A stretch of DNA of 64,000 nt from RUG11237 sp050874665 (lineage in GTDB: Bacteria; Bacillota; Clostridia; Lachnospirales; Lachnospiraceae): assembly GCA_050874665.1 (NCBI GenBank), contig JBNMLC010000005.1:1-64000 (forward strand), written 5' to 3'. Positions within the stretch are counted from its first letter, which is position 1; each line of letters begins with the position of its first letter. Shown piece by piece: positions 25,598 to 33,104 of the stretch. The notes under the pieces are model-generated. The model worked only from the letters and a program-made list of their open reading frames with translations. It did no database searches and had not been told where the DNA came from. Both the position numbers and the translations under genes were made by a program.

Positions 25598-26982
25598 TGG
25601 ACGTATTTAAAAGAGTACCAATCAGCGAACAGCCTGCTGATGTTCGTAATAAAAATTTCGAGGAAGTATGTTTAGGATATACAAAAGACGAAGCGATGGA
25701 AGAAGCTTCCCGTTGCATTAACTGTAAAAACGCACAGTGTGTAAAGGGTTGTCCAGTATCTATTAATATACCTGGATTTGTAGAACAGGTAAAGAACGGA
25801 AATATGGAAGAAGCCTTTAAAATTATCGGTGAATCTTCAGCACTTCCTGCTGTCTGTGGACGTGTTTGCCCGCAGGAAAGTCAGTGTGAGGGAAAATGTA
25901 TCCGCGGTATTAAGGGAGAACCGGTTTCTATCGGTAAATTAGAGCGTTTTGTTGCTGATTATGCAAGAGAACATAAAGTAGAAGTTGCACAGCCGAAAAA
26001 TAAAAACGGCAAAAAGGTTGCTGTTATTGGTTCTGGTCCTGCAGGTCTTACTTGTGCCGGAGATTTAGCAAAGCTTGGTTATGATGTGACTATTTTTGAA
26101 GCTTTACACGAAGCAGGCGGTGTACTTGTATACGGAATTCCGGAGTTCCGTCTTCCAAAGGAAACTGTTGTAAAGTCTGAAATTGAAAATGTTAAGGCAC
26201 TTGGTGTTAAAATTGAAACAAACGTAATCATTGGAAAATCTATTACAATTGATGAATTGATGGAAGAAGAAGGATTCGAAGCAGTATTTATCGGTTCTGG
26301 AGCAGGTCTTCCAAAATTCATGGGCATTCCGGGAGAAAATGCAAACGGTGTATTTTCTGCCAACGAGTTTCTTACCAGAAATAATTTAATGAAAGCATTT
26401 TTAGACGACCATGATACTCCGATTACCAAGGGCAAAAAGGTTGCCGTTATTGGTGGTGGTAACGTTGCTATGGACGCTGCAAGAACGGCATTACGTTTAG
26501 GTGCAGAAACTCATATTGTATACAGAAGAAGTGAAGAAGAGCTTCCAGCCAGAGTTGAAGAAGTGCATCATGCAAAAGAAGAAGGTGTCATTTTCGATTT
26601 ATTAACAAATCCAACAGAAATCCTTGTAAATGAAGATGGATGGGTTAAGGGAATGAAATGTGTGAAAATGGAGCTTGGTGAGCCGGATGAATCAGGAAGA
26701 AGAAGACCACAGGTTATTGAAGGTTCTGAATATGAATTAGAATTAGATACCGTTATCATGGCTTTAGGTACTGCGCCAAATCCACTCATTTCTTCTACTA
26801 CAAAAGGATTAGATATTAATAAATGGAAATGTATTGTTGCAGAAGAAGAAAACGGTGCAACTACAAAGGCAGGTGTATTTGCCGGTGGAGATGCTGTAAC
26901 AGGTGCAGCAACGGTAATTCTTGCTATGGGTGCCGGAAAAGCTGCTGCAGCAGGAATTCATGAATATTTACAGAGTAAATAA
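25597..26982 (+). CDS. nfnB: NfnB / GltD-like NADPH oxidoreductase large subunit
   Basis: This 461-residue FAD protein with two [4Fe-4S] clusters is often annotated as 'NADPH-dependent glutamate synthase GltA'. The N-terminal cluster domain has CINCKNAQCVKGCPV and CGRVCPQESQCEGKC. FAD is bound by VAVIGSGPAGLTCAGDLAKL and the NADPH site has AVIGGGNVAMDAARTALRLG. A C-terminal ALGTAPNPL and GVFAGGDAVTGAATVILAMG complete the fold. Its partner immediately upstream and the lack of a GltB glutamate synthase large subunit favour the Nfn transhydrogenase over glutamate synthesis. A strong terminator follows. Confidence 0.88.
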   Translation: MDVFKRVPISEQPADVRNKNFEEVCLGYTKDEAMEEASRCINCKNAQCVKGCPVSINIPGFVEQVKNGNMEEAFKIIGESSALPAVCGRVCPQESQCEGKCIRGIKGEPVSIGKLERFVADYAREHKVEVAQPKNKNGKKVAVIGSGPAGLTCAGDLAKLGYDVTIFEALHEAGGVLVYGIPEFRLPKETVVKSEIENVKALGVKIETNVIIGKSITIDELMEEEGFEAVFIGSGAGLPKFMGIPGENANGVFSANEFLTRNNLMKAFLDDHDTPITKGKKVAVIGGGNVAMDAARTALRLGAETHIVYRRSEEELPARVEEVHHAKEEGVIFDLLTNPTEILVNEDGWVKGMKCVKMELGEPDESGRRRPQVIEGSEYELELDTVIMALGTAPNPLISSTTKGLDINKWKCIVAEEENGATTKAGVFAGGDAVTGAATVILAMGAGKAAAAGIHEYLQSK

Positions 26983-27040
26983 TCATATAAAATGGGCAAA
27001 AGACATTTAAAGTCAAGTTTCGACATTATACAATAATATC

Positions 27041-27080
27041 CAGGTGTTTAAGATATTTATAGTATCTTGGACACCTGTTT
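27041..27080 (+). terminator. Terminator after nfnAB
   Basis: A 15-bp stem CAGGTGTTTAAGATA / TATCTTGGACACCTG with two G-U pairs and a 7-nt loop, followed by TTTCATTT. Confidence 0.8.
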
Positions 27081-27138
27081 CATTTATGCAGTGATGAATA
27101 AAGAGATTGACCGACTGGTAAAACAATATAAAAGATAG

Positions 27139-27144
27139 TATAAT
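27139..27144 (+). promoter_or_regulatory. -10 element upstream of the S1-domain gene
   Basis: TATAAT at 27139-27144 is 50 nt before the start. No good -35 sits at 17 nt (TGGTAA); TTGACC at 27107 is too far. The promoter is therefore only partly supported. Confidence 0.4.
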
Positions 27145-27194
27145 GATAGACAACAAAAATTTTTTATTCATAAAACAGAATTGGAGGAATCACT

Positions 27195-28091
27195 ATGGGA
27201 ATGGAAGAATTTGAAAAGGAAATAAATGCGTCTTTTCAGAAATATGAAGAAGGAGATATTGTAACAGGAACAGTAATTGGTGTTTCTGATACAGAAGTAA
27301 CAGTGGATTTAGGTTCTTACACAGAAGCAATCATTTCATTAGCGGAATTAAGCAATGATCCCCGCTTTTCCATTAAGGCAGATATTGCTGTAGGAGATGA
27401 AATTACTGCAACGGTCACCGGAGAAAATGCAGAGGGAGTCCTATTCCTTTCCTGCAAAAAGGCAGATGATATTCTGGCATGGGAGAAGCTACAAAAGCTG
27501 ATGGAGGATAGGGTAGTCGTTCCTGTAAAAATAGCCGAAACTGTAAATGCAGGTGTAGTCACCTATCTAGAAGGAATTCGTGCATTTATTCCGGCATCTC
27601 AATTAGCACTTACATATGTAGAAAATACCGAAGAATATGTCGGCAAAACCATTGACGTAATCATTATTACAGTTAGTGAAGCTGACAAAAAGTTGGTATT
27701 ATCAGCAAAAGAGGTATTAAGAGAACAGGCTGTCAAAGATAAAAACAGCCGAATCGCAAAACTTCAGACAGGGCTGATTGTAACGGGTAAAGTAGAAACT
27801 TTAGCACCTTACGGAGCATTTGTAAATATCGGAGAAGATTTGACGGGACTGGTACATATCAGTCAGATTTGTGGCAGACATTTAAAATCTCCAAAAGAAG
27901 TACTTAAAGTTGGAGATGAGGTTAAAGTTAAAATTTTAGATGTAAAGGACGGTAAAATCAGTCTTAGCATAAAGGCGGTAGAAGAAAACGATGAAGTTCT
28001 TGATGATGTAGATGAAGCACCGTTTGAATATTCTTCCGGAGAAGAAGCATCTACTTCTTTAGCCTCTCTATTAAAAAATCTTAAACTTTAA
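27195..28091 (+). CDS. S1 RNA-binding domain protein (RpsA-like)
   Basis: This 298-residue protein is made of three S1 OB-fold repeats: about 18-88 (EEGDIVTGTVIGVSDTEVTV), about 105-172 (IRAFIPASQLALTYVEN) and about 190-262 (GLIVTGKVETLAPYGAFVNI, then LTGLVHISQI). The last is the best conserved. A Glu/Asp-rich tail follows. Firmicute S1-like proteins have three or four repeats and are not tightly ribosome-bound as in E. coli. The role is probably mRNA binding or translation initiation support. TTGGAGGAATC precedes ATG 27195. It converges on rlmH with only 10 nt between stops and no visible terminator. Confidence 0.88.
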   Translation: MGMEEFEKEINASFQKYEEGDIVTGTVIGVSDTEVTVDLGSYTEAIISLAELSNDPRFSIKADIAVGDEITATVTGENAEGVLFLSCKKADDILAWEKLQKLMEDRVVVPVKIAETVNAGVVTYLEGIRAFIPASQLALTYVENTEEYVGKTIDVIIITVSEADKKLVLSAKEVLREQAVKDKNSRIAKLQTGLIVTGKVETLAPYGAFVNIGEDLTGLVHISQICGRHLKSPKEVLKVGDEVKVKILDVKDGKISLSIKAVEENDEVLDDVDEAPFEYSSGEEASTSLASLLKNLKL

Positions 28092-28101
28092 TTTATTGTA
28101 A

Positions 28102-28581
28102 CTACTTATGGTAAGGTTCTCCGGTGATAATACGATAGCTCCGGTAAATTTGTTCTAAAAGAATGACACGCATTAATTGGTGAGGAAAGGTCATACGACT
28201 AAAGCTTAACTTGTAATCAGATTTTTTTATCACAGCTTCATCAAGTCCCAGAGAACCTCCAATAATAAACTGAATATGGCTTACACCATGAATGCCAAGA
28301 GTCTTTATTTTTTCTGCAAGCTCCACGCTGTCTGGATTTTTGCCATCTATGGCAAGTACGATGGTGTAAGCATCTTCTGAAAGCTTAGAAAGAATACGTT
28401 CGCCTTCCTTTTGTTTAATTTGCAGTTCTATCGCATCACTTGCTTTATCCGGAGTTTTTTCATCAGCAACCTCTATAATAGTTAGTTTACAGTAACGGCT
28501 AAGACGTTTCGTGTATTCTGCAATAGCATCTCTATAGAATTTTTCTTTTATTTTTCCAACGGTAATTAATGTTATTTTCAT
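28102..28581 (-). CDS. rlmH: 23S rRNA (pseudouridine1915-N3)-methyltransferase
   Basis: This 159-residue SPOUT-fold enzyme methylates the modified uridine at position 1915 in helix 69 of 23S rRNA. It has the start MKITLITVGKIKEKFYRDAI, LAIDGKNPDSVELAEK, the SAM-binding knot FIIGGSLGLDEAV and the C-terminal RMTFPHQLMRVILLEQIYRS with GEPYHK, all diagnostic. It is one of only three - strand genes in the window and is divergent from the next zinc-ribbon gene. AAAGGAGTCTGAAC precedes its ATG. A -10-like TATAAT is present on the - strand around 28611-28618. Confidence 0.96.
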   Translation of the reverse strand: MKITLITVGKIKEKFYRDAIAEYTKRLSRYCKLTIIEVADEKTPDKASDAIELQIKQKEGERILSKLSEDAYTIVLAIDGKNPDSVELAEKIKTLGIHGVSHIQFIIGGSLGLDEAVIKKSDYKLSFSRMTFPHQLMRVILLEQIYRSYRIITGEPYHK

Positions 28582-28659
28582 GTTCAGACTCCTTTAAGTA
28601 TAAATCTGCTATATTATATCACAGGTCAGCACTTCGTACAATTGTAACAAAACTAATGT

Positions 28660-28688
28660 GTGACATTACTCAGAAGTTATGCTATACT
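28660..28688 (+). promoter_or_regulatory. Sigma-A promoter of the zinc-ribbon membrane protein gene
   Basis: GTGACA (28660-28665), a 17-nt spacer and TATACT (28683-28688), with an expected leader of about 33 nt before ATG 28728. Confidence 0.65.
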
Positions 28689-28727
28689 TTATGTATCGTA
28701 AAGATTCAAAGGGAGGATTTTATTATT

Positions 28728-29534
28728 ATGTCATGGTGTCCAAAGTGCAAAAATGAATATCGTAAGGGAATTCTGGTATGTAGTGACTGTGGAGCAGCAC
28801 TGGTAGATGAATTACCACAAGAGGACAATAATAAAGTAATTATGATTGCCCATAAGCAAGAAGCAGAAAATTATTATGAATTACTAAAAAAATTTGAAAT
28901 AGAACGTGCAAGACTGATTCATGACGAAGAATCGGATTTATATCATGTATCCATACCGGAAAGCCAGGTGGAAAAGGCAAAAAAGCTTGCTATGATTCAG
29001 AAAATCAATTTAAAAGAAGAAGACACAGAGAATACAGAAGATATACAGCTTAAAGAGCGTTCCCACGTTTATATTCATCATTCCGAACGTCATCAGGAAC
29101 TGTTATCTTCAGCCTATTCTTTACTTATAGTAGGTATTATTGGGCTGCTGGCAGTATTGCTTTCGGTATTAAACATTATTTCACTCCCATTTCCGGAAAC
29201 TACGAATCTTATGATGGAAATTACAATCGGAGTCCTTTGCCTCATTTTTGTTATTGTAGGTCTGCACTGTTTAAAAAGTGCACATTCTGTAAAACAACTG
29301 GCAAAAGAGGAAGACAAGCTTACCAGTGAGATTACACAGTGGTTTAAAAAAAGCTTTGATAATTTCGTAATCGATACAGACATAGAAGAAACTTTACCAG
29401 AAGAAATTAAATATTTCAAGCGATGTGAAGCAATGAAACAGATTATCAAACACTCCTACGGGGAATTAGACGAAGGATATCTAGACCGATTGATTGAGGA
29501 GTTGTACCAGTATTTGTATGAGGATATCAGTTAA
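28728..29534 (+). CDS. Zinc-ribbon protein with two membrane helices, unknown function
   Basis: The 268-residue product has an N-terminal zinc ribbon (CPKCKNEYRKG...CSDCG, about 4-25). A small alpha/beta segment (about 37-90: VIMIAHKQEAENYYELLKKF, HVSIPESQVEKAKKLA) resembles the DUF2007-type 'signal-transducing' fold in which a protein compares two sequence positions. Two membrane helices follow (about 127-148 and 158-178), then a charged C-terminal helical domain (about 190-268). The gene starts at ATG 28728 with GGGAGGATT upstream; an in-frame extension to 28569 would overlap rlmH and is unlikely. The function is unknown. Confidence 0.75.
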   Translation: MSWCPKCKNEYRKGILVCSDCGAALVDELPQEDNNKVIMIAHKQEAENYYELLKKFEIERARLIHDEESDLYHVSIPESQVEKAKKLAMIQKINLKEEDTENTEDIQLKERSHVYIHHSERHQELLSSAYSLLIVGIIGLLAVLLSVLNIISLPFPETTNLMMEITIGVLCLIFVIVGLHCLKSAHSVKQLAKEEDKLTSEITQWFKKSFDNFVIDTDIEETLPEEIKYFKRCEAMKQIIKHSYGELDEGYLDRLIEELYQYLYEDIS

Positions 29535-29596
29535 TTGCATTTTGTACGATGTTATGCTTGTTACAGTAAGAGTAGTACTATGGTACTAAAAAGTTC

Positions 29597-29625
29597 TTGA
29601 ATTTTTTTCTGAGGTATAGTATACT
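29597..29625 (+). promoter_or_regulatory. Sigma-A promoter upstream of the 88-codon ORF
   Basis: TTGAAT (29597-29602), a 17-nt spacer and TATACT (29620-29625). The leader to the ribosome site at 29713 is about 85 nt and contains a TTTCGT...ACGAAA inverted repeat. Confidence 0.65.
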
Positions 29626-29717
29626 TAAATCAAGAAATAACCGATAGTAATTATATAGGTTTCGTTAACGTCTAGAAACGACGAAATTATAAGAACTACT
29701 GAAATAAGCATAGGGAG

Positions 29718-29984
29718 GTGGACAATGCAGTTGACAAATTACAAGCATTTTATAAAGTTAGTCCAATCGAAAAAGTAGAGCATACTTTAAGAACGGGTTC
29801 GGAACGTCAGGGTTCTAACAATGAAAGTAAAGATAAGCTTGAATTTCAAAAATGTCTGCTTCAATATTACAACAATAAAGCTGCTTCATTTCGGGAACCA
29901 AGCCAACTGAAAACGAACGCATATAACGCTAAAGCTGTGGAGACACTATATGAAGCAACCAGTACCGTAAACTTTTTCGGTTAG
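29718..29984 (+). CDS. Small unknown protein, start and frame uncertain
   Basis: This is an open frame of up to 88 codons without a recognised domain. It is hydrophilic, has no membrane helix, and contains KVSPIEKVEHTLRTGSERQG and a C-terminal VETLYEATSTVNFFG. It has its own promoter and terminator, so the locus looks like a real gene. The only start in frame is GTG 29718, which lies inside the GGGAGG ribosome site and is implausible. The well-spaced ATG 29725 is in another frame and reaches a stop after 17 codons at an AAAAAG-TAG sequence, where a -1 slip would enter the long frame. It may be a real frameshift gene, a mutated gene or a sequencing error. Confidence 0.45.
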   Translation: MDNAVDKLQAFYKVSPIEKVEHTLRTGSERQGSNNESKDKLEFQKCLLQYYNNKAASFREPSQLKTNAYNAKAVETLYEATSTVNFFG

Positions 29985-30024
29985 GTTAATAGAAAGGAAC
30001 ATATGTTAAGAATGCAAAAAGAAA

Positions 30025-30067
30025 AATAAGCAACACATGAGTTTTCATGTGATTGCTTATTTTTCAA
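30025..30067 (+). terminator. Terminator after the 88-codon ORF
   Basis: AATAAGCAA-CACATGA pairs with TCATGTG-A-TTGCTTATT (one bulged A) and is followed by TTTTTC. The stem is strong. Confidence 0.85.
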
Positions 30068-30088
30068 TTTTATATTTTAAGTTGCATG

Positions 30089-30146
30089 TCAAAAGGTCAT
30101 TCTTCTGCCTTTGTGAAAGCACAGATGAATCAGACCTTTTGATCTG
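30089..30146 (+). promoter_or_regulatory. Structured leader before pdp
   Basis: A long hairpin has a 10-bp perfect base, TCAAAAGGTC (30089-30098) with GACCTTTTGA (30133-30142). An inner stem ATTC-TTCTG / CAGAT-GAAT (one mismatch) and a small CTTT/AAAG cap lie above it. CAGAT (30122-30126) can instead pair with ATCTG (30142-30146), opening the base. No T-run follows, so it is not a simple terminator. It lies about 30 nt before the pdp start and could control translation or RNA stability. Its class is unknown to me. Confidence 0.5.
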
Positions 30147-30176
30147 TAATCTTATAGATAGAAAGAGGGGTCTTTT

Positions 30177-31484
30177 ATGAGAATGTATGATTTAATTATG
30201 AAAAAAAGAAATGGTGGTGTTTTAAGTAAGGAGGAAATCCAATACATGGTAATGGGTTTTACCAAAGGGGATATTCCTGATTACCAGATGTCGGCCATGA
30301 TGATGGCGATTTACTTTCAGGGAATGAATGCACAAGAAACCCTAGATTTAACTATGGTTATGGCAGAAAGTGGAGAAACTCTTGATTTATCGGGCATTCG
30401 TGGTGTAAAGTGTGATAAACACAGCACCGGAGGTGTGGGAGATAAAGTTTCACTGATCTTAGGACCTATGGCAGCAGCAGCAGGAATTCCTGTTGCCAAA
30501 ATGTCCGGCAGAGGCTTAGGACATACCGGCGGAACCATTGATAAATTAGAGTCCATCACAGGATTTAAAACAACGATGGAACGGGAAGAATTTATAAAGC
30601 AGGTGAATGAAATCGGAATTGCCTTAGTGGGGCAGACTGCTCACTTAGCACCTGCAGACAAAAAAATATATGCCTTGCGAGATGTTACGGCTACGGTAGA
30701 TAATATGTCACTAATTGCCAGCAGTATTATGAGTAAAAAACTTGCTGCCGGTGCAGATACTATTATTTTGGACGTAAAATGTGGTAAGGGTGCCTTTATG
30801 AAAACTCTTGATGATGCTGAAAAATTAGCTAAGACTATGGTTCAAATCGGGAAAGGAGCCGGAAAAAACACTATTGCGATAATTTCTGACATGAACGAAC
30901 CTCTTGGATATGCTGTGGGAAATGCTCTTGAAGTGGCAGAAGCTGTAGAAGTATTACAAGGAAACGGAGAACCAAGACTGACACAGCTTTGCATTACGCT
31001 GGGTGCTTACATGCTATACAAAACAGGCCTTTGCACTAAAATAGAAGAAGGCATAAGCAAAATGGAAGAAGTATTGAAGAACCATTCTGCTTATGAAAAA
31101 TTTTTGAGTTTTGTATCAGCGCAAGGTGGTAATGTAGCAGAACTGAAAGATACACAAAAATTGATTCATGCACATTATATTGTAGAAGTAAATGCCCCAA
31201 AATCCGGATATATCTCTGCCATTGATGCAGAAGAAACCGGCATGGCTGCACTTATGCTTGGTGCCGGAAGAGAAACAAAGGAAAGTAAATTAGATTATTC
31301 CGCTGGTTTTCGCTTATTGAAAAAAACAAGTGACAGAGTAGAAAAGGGAGAATGCATCGCATTGTTATATGCAAATGAAGAAGAAAAGATTCTTCCTGCA
31401 AAACAAAGGTTTTTAAATGCCGTTTGTATTTCAGAAAATCCAGTCAAACAGGAGCCTCTGATTAAACAAGTGATTCAGGAATAA
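30177..31484 (+). CDS. pdp: Pyrimidine-nucleoside phosphorylase
   Basis: This protein cleaves uridine/thymidine with phosphate to give the base and (deoxy)ribose 1-phosphate in nucleoside salvage. It has 435 residues, the length of Firmicute Pdp. The helical domain (YDLIMKKRNGGVLSKEEIQY) is followed by the phosphate loop DKHSTGGVGDKVSLILGP, the family signature SGRGLGHTGGTIDKLESITG, and a C-terminal PYNP domain with the GYISAIDAEETGMAALMLGAGR region. GAAAGAGGGG precedes ATG 30177. It could also be called thymidine phosphorylase; specificity is not readable. Its terminator lies inside the convergent yqfC, and the two coding regions overlap by 10 bp. Confidence 0.93.
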   Translation: MRMYDLIMKKRNGGVLSKEEIQYMVMGFTKGDIPDYQMSAMMMAIYFQGMNAQETLDLTMVMAESGETLDLSGIRGVKCDKHSTGGVGDKVSLILGPMAAAAGIPVAKMSGRGLGHTGGTIDKLESITGFKTTMEREEFIKQVNEIGIALVGQTAHLAPADKKIYALRDVTATVDNMSLIASSIMSKKLAAGADTIILDVKCGKGAFMKTLDDAEKLAKTMVQIGKGAGKNTIAIISDMNEPLGYAVGNALEVAEAVEVLQGNGEPRLTQLCITLGAYMLYKTGLCTKIEEGISKMEEVLKNHSAYEKFLSFVSAQGGNVAELKDTQKLIHAHYIVEVNAPKSGYISAIDAEETGMAALMLGAGRETKESKLDYSAGFRLLKKTSDRVEKGECIALLYANEEEKILPAKQRFLNAVCISENPVKQEPLIKQVIQE

Positions 31485-31741
31485 CGTATACCTTGAATAA
31501 AACCAACAATCTTCATCTCGTCATTGGTATAATAACTGATGACGAGATTTTTTCCTGAAATGGTCAGATAACACGTCTTAGTCTGTAATTTGATTTTTTC
31601 ATCTGAATATTCTAAAATTCCTTTATAATTCTCCACATAAATCTCCCTGTTACCGGTAGCCGTTACAATCACAGCACCAAACATTAAATCTTTTGGAAGA
31701 TCCAAGGATTCTGTAAGCCCAGCCTTTAATTTATGTTTCAT
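31475..31741 (-). CDS. yqfC: Sporulation protein YqfC (YabP family)
   Basis: This 88-residue protein of the YabP/YqfC family, small sporulation proteins with a beta-rich fold, contains the hallmark LDLPKDLMFGAVIVTATGN and VENYKGILEYSDEKIKL. In Bacillus and most clostridia yqfC lies directly upstream of yqfD in the same direction and is read by mother-cell sigma-E RNA polymerase. Here it is inverted: it is on the - strand, divergent from yqfD and converging on pdp. AGAAAGG (complement of 31753-31759) lies 11 nt before its ATG. A pdp terminator is embedded antisense in its 3' part. Confidence 0.85.
   Translation of the reverse strand: MKHKLKAGLTESLDLPKDLMFGAVIVTATGNREIYVENYKGILEYSDEKIKLQTKTCYLTISGKNLVISYYTNDEMKIVGFIQGIRYS
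31515..31553 (+). terminator. Terminator of pdp, inside yqfC
   Basis: A 10-bp perfect stem ATCTCGTCAT (31515-31524) / ATGACGAGAT (31539-31548) followed by TTTTTT on the + strand. It lies within the reverse-strand yqfC coding sequence about 30 nt past the pdp stop. Confidence 0.8.
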
Positions 31742-31782
31742 AACAAGGAATACCTTTCTTGCTAATAGGATTTCGTTACTTA

Positions 31783-31818
31783 ACTATATGCATGAAAAAC
31801 ATACTTCATGCATATAGT
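31783..31818. promoter_or_regulatory. Palindromic divergent promoter of yqfC and yqfD (sigma-E-like)
   Basis: A 14-bp perfect inverted repeat, ACTATATGCATGAA (31783-31796) and TTCATGCATATAGT (31805-31818), has an 8-nt centre. Each strand thereby carries GCATATAGT, close to the sigma-E -10 (CATACAxT), with GCATGAA 14 nt upstream as a possible -35. Predicted starts fit both ribosome sites (yqfD at 31838-31842; yqfC at 31753-31759). A hairpin or operator role is the alternative. Confidence 0.5.
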
Positions 31819-31850
31819 GTTTAGAAAGCCGAAGGACGGGGGAAACTCTT

Positions 31851-33104
31851 TTGATTGCGTTGCTAAAATATTTAAAAGGGTATGTACGTATACGGCTCAA
31901 AGGCGGCTCGCCGGAACGCTTCTTAAATTTGTGCAGCAATAACAATATTCTTATCTGGCAGATTATTCGAGTAGATAACGAATACGAGATGTATTTAAGC
32001 TTGAAAGCGTTTAAAGAATTGAAGAGCATTATTCGTAAGACAAATGTAAAAATCAAGGTAATTGAAAAAAAGGGGTTTCCATTTTTTTTATATAAATACC
32101 GAAAGAGAAAAATGTTTTTTGCAGGAATTGTGCTCTGTGCAATCTTTGTTTATATTCTGTCTTTATTTGTATGGCAGATAGAAATTAATGGAAATCACGC
32201 CAGAACTACCGATGTTCTTTTAAGTTTTTTAGAAGAGAATCAAGTGAATCACGGTATGCGAAAATCAAAGATAAATTGTGAAGAAATAGAAACGCTGCTT
32301 CGAACACATTATAATGATATTATTTGGACTTCCGCCAAACTTCGTGGAACCAGACTCATTATAGACGTGCAGGAAAACACTGACACTTCTATTGAAAATA
32401 TCGGTAAATTAGAAGCCAGCGATTTGTATTCTGATAAACCCTCCATAATTACTAAAATTGTTACTCGAAATGGAACACCTTATGTAAAAGCAGGTGACGT
32501 AGTTAAAACCGGTGATTTGTTGGTGGGCGGTGCTTTAGCTATAACAAATGATTCCGGAGAGATTATAAGCTATCAGTATGTGGCTGCGGATGCAGACATT
32601 TACGGGAAAACTATTTATAAATACAAGGATAATTTTAAATTAAAATATATAAAACACGAGAAAACAGGTGAAACAACCACAGGACTTTACCTTAAAATTC
32701 ACGAGAAATCTGTGTTCCTCGGAAAAAATAAAATAAAATATAAAAATTATCACATCATATCAGACATTCATCAACTAAAATTCGGAGAAAATTTTTACCT
32801 TCCATTTTCTTTTGGAACAGTACAGGTCTTTGAAGAAAAAGTAAGTGATAGTGTATACAGTAAGAAGCAGGCCGAAGCAAAAGCAAAGCAGCGTCTTTCA
32901 AAATTTATTAAAACTTTAGAAGAAAAGGGGGTTCAAATTCAGGAAAATAATGTTACAATAGACATAGACCAGACGGAGTGTCGGGCAAACGGAAGTCTGG
33001 TTGTGATTGAAAAGCTTGGAATCCGTAAAAAAGCTGCAATCATAGAACCAGAGGTTAATGGAAAGGATAACGAAATAGATGGAGAAACAGGAAACCATAA
33101 TTAA
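31851..33104 (+). CDS. yqfD: Sporulation protein YqfD
   Basis: This 417-residue membrane protein, family YqfD, is required for efficient sporulation in relatives. The N-terminus (ALLKYLKGYVRIRLKGGSPE, RFLNLC) is typical. One membrane helix (about 87-108: MFFAGIVLCAIFVYILSLFVW) is followed by a large domain with INGNHARTTDVLLSFLEENQ, which resembles the POTRA-like repeat of division proteins. TTG 31851 is the likely start: it has GGGGG nine bases upstream and matches the family N-terminus. Its 3' end overlaps phoH by 26 nt, so the genes are translationally coupled. It is the first gene of the yqfD-phoH-pgpH-ybeY operon. Confidence 0.9.
   Translation: MIALLKYLKGYVRIRLKGGSPERFLNLCSNNNILIWQIIRVDNEYEMYLSLKAFKELKSIIRKTNVKIKVIEKKGFPFFLYKYRKRKMFFAGIVLCAIFVYILSLFVWQIEINGNHARTTDVLLSFLEENQVNHGMRKSKINCEEIETLLRTHYNDIIWTSAKLRGTRLIIDVQENTDTSIENIGKLEASDLYSDKPSIITKIVTRNGTPYVKAGDVVKTGDLLVGGALAITNDSGEIISYQYVAADADIYGKTIYKYKDNFKLKYIKHEKTGETTTGLYLKIHEKSVFLGKNKIKYKNYHIISDIHQLKFGENFYLPFSFGTVQVFEEKVSDSVYSKKQAEAKAKQRLSKFIKTLEEKGVQIQENNVTIDIDQTECRANGSLVVIEKLGIRKKAAIIEPEVNGKDNEIDGETGNHN

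Noticed and set aside
25597..26982. Glutamate synthase small subunit as the function of the nfnB gene
   Set aside because: There is no GltB large subunit nearby and the partner upstream is a PyrK-like NfnA with the Asp/Cys cluster motif.
28569..28727. Extended start of the zinc-ribbon membrane protein
   Set aside because: It would overlap rlmH and include the promoter; GGGAGG and the zinc ribbon point to ATG 28728.
29620..29660. Sigma-28 (flagellar) promoter near CCGATAG
   Set aside because: The -10-like CCGATAG is present, but no TAAA element lies at the right distance; the sigma-A promoter fits better.
30002..30028. Eight-codon ORF MLRMQKEK after the 88-codon ORF
   Set aside because: It has a weak AAAGGAAC site, but it runs straight into the terminator stem and has no downstream gene under the same terminator's control that it could regulate.
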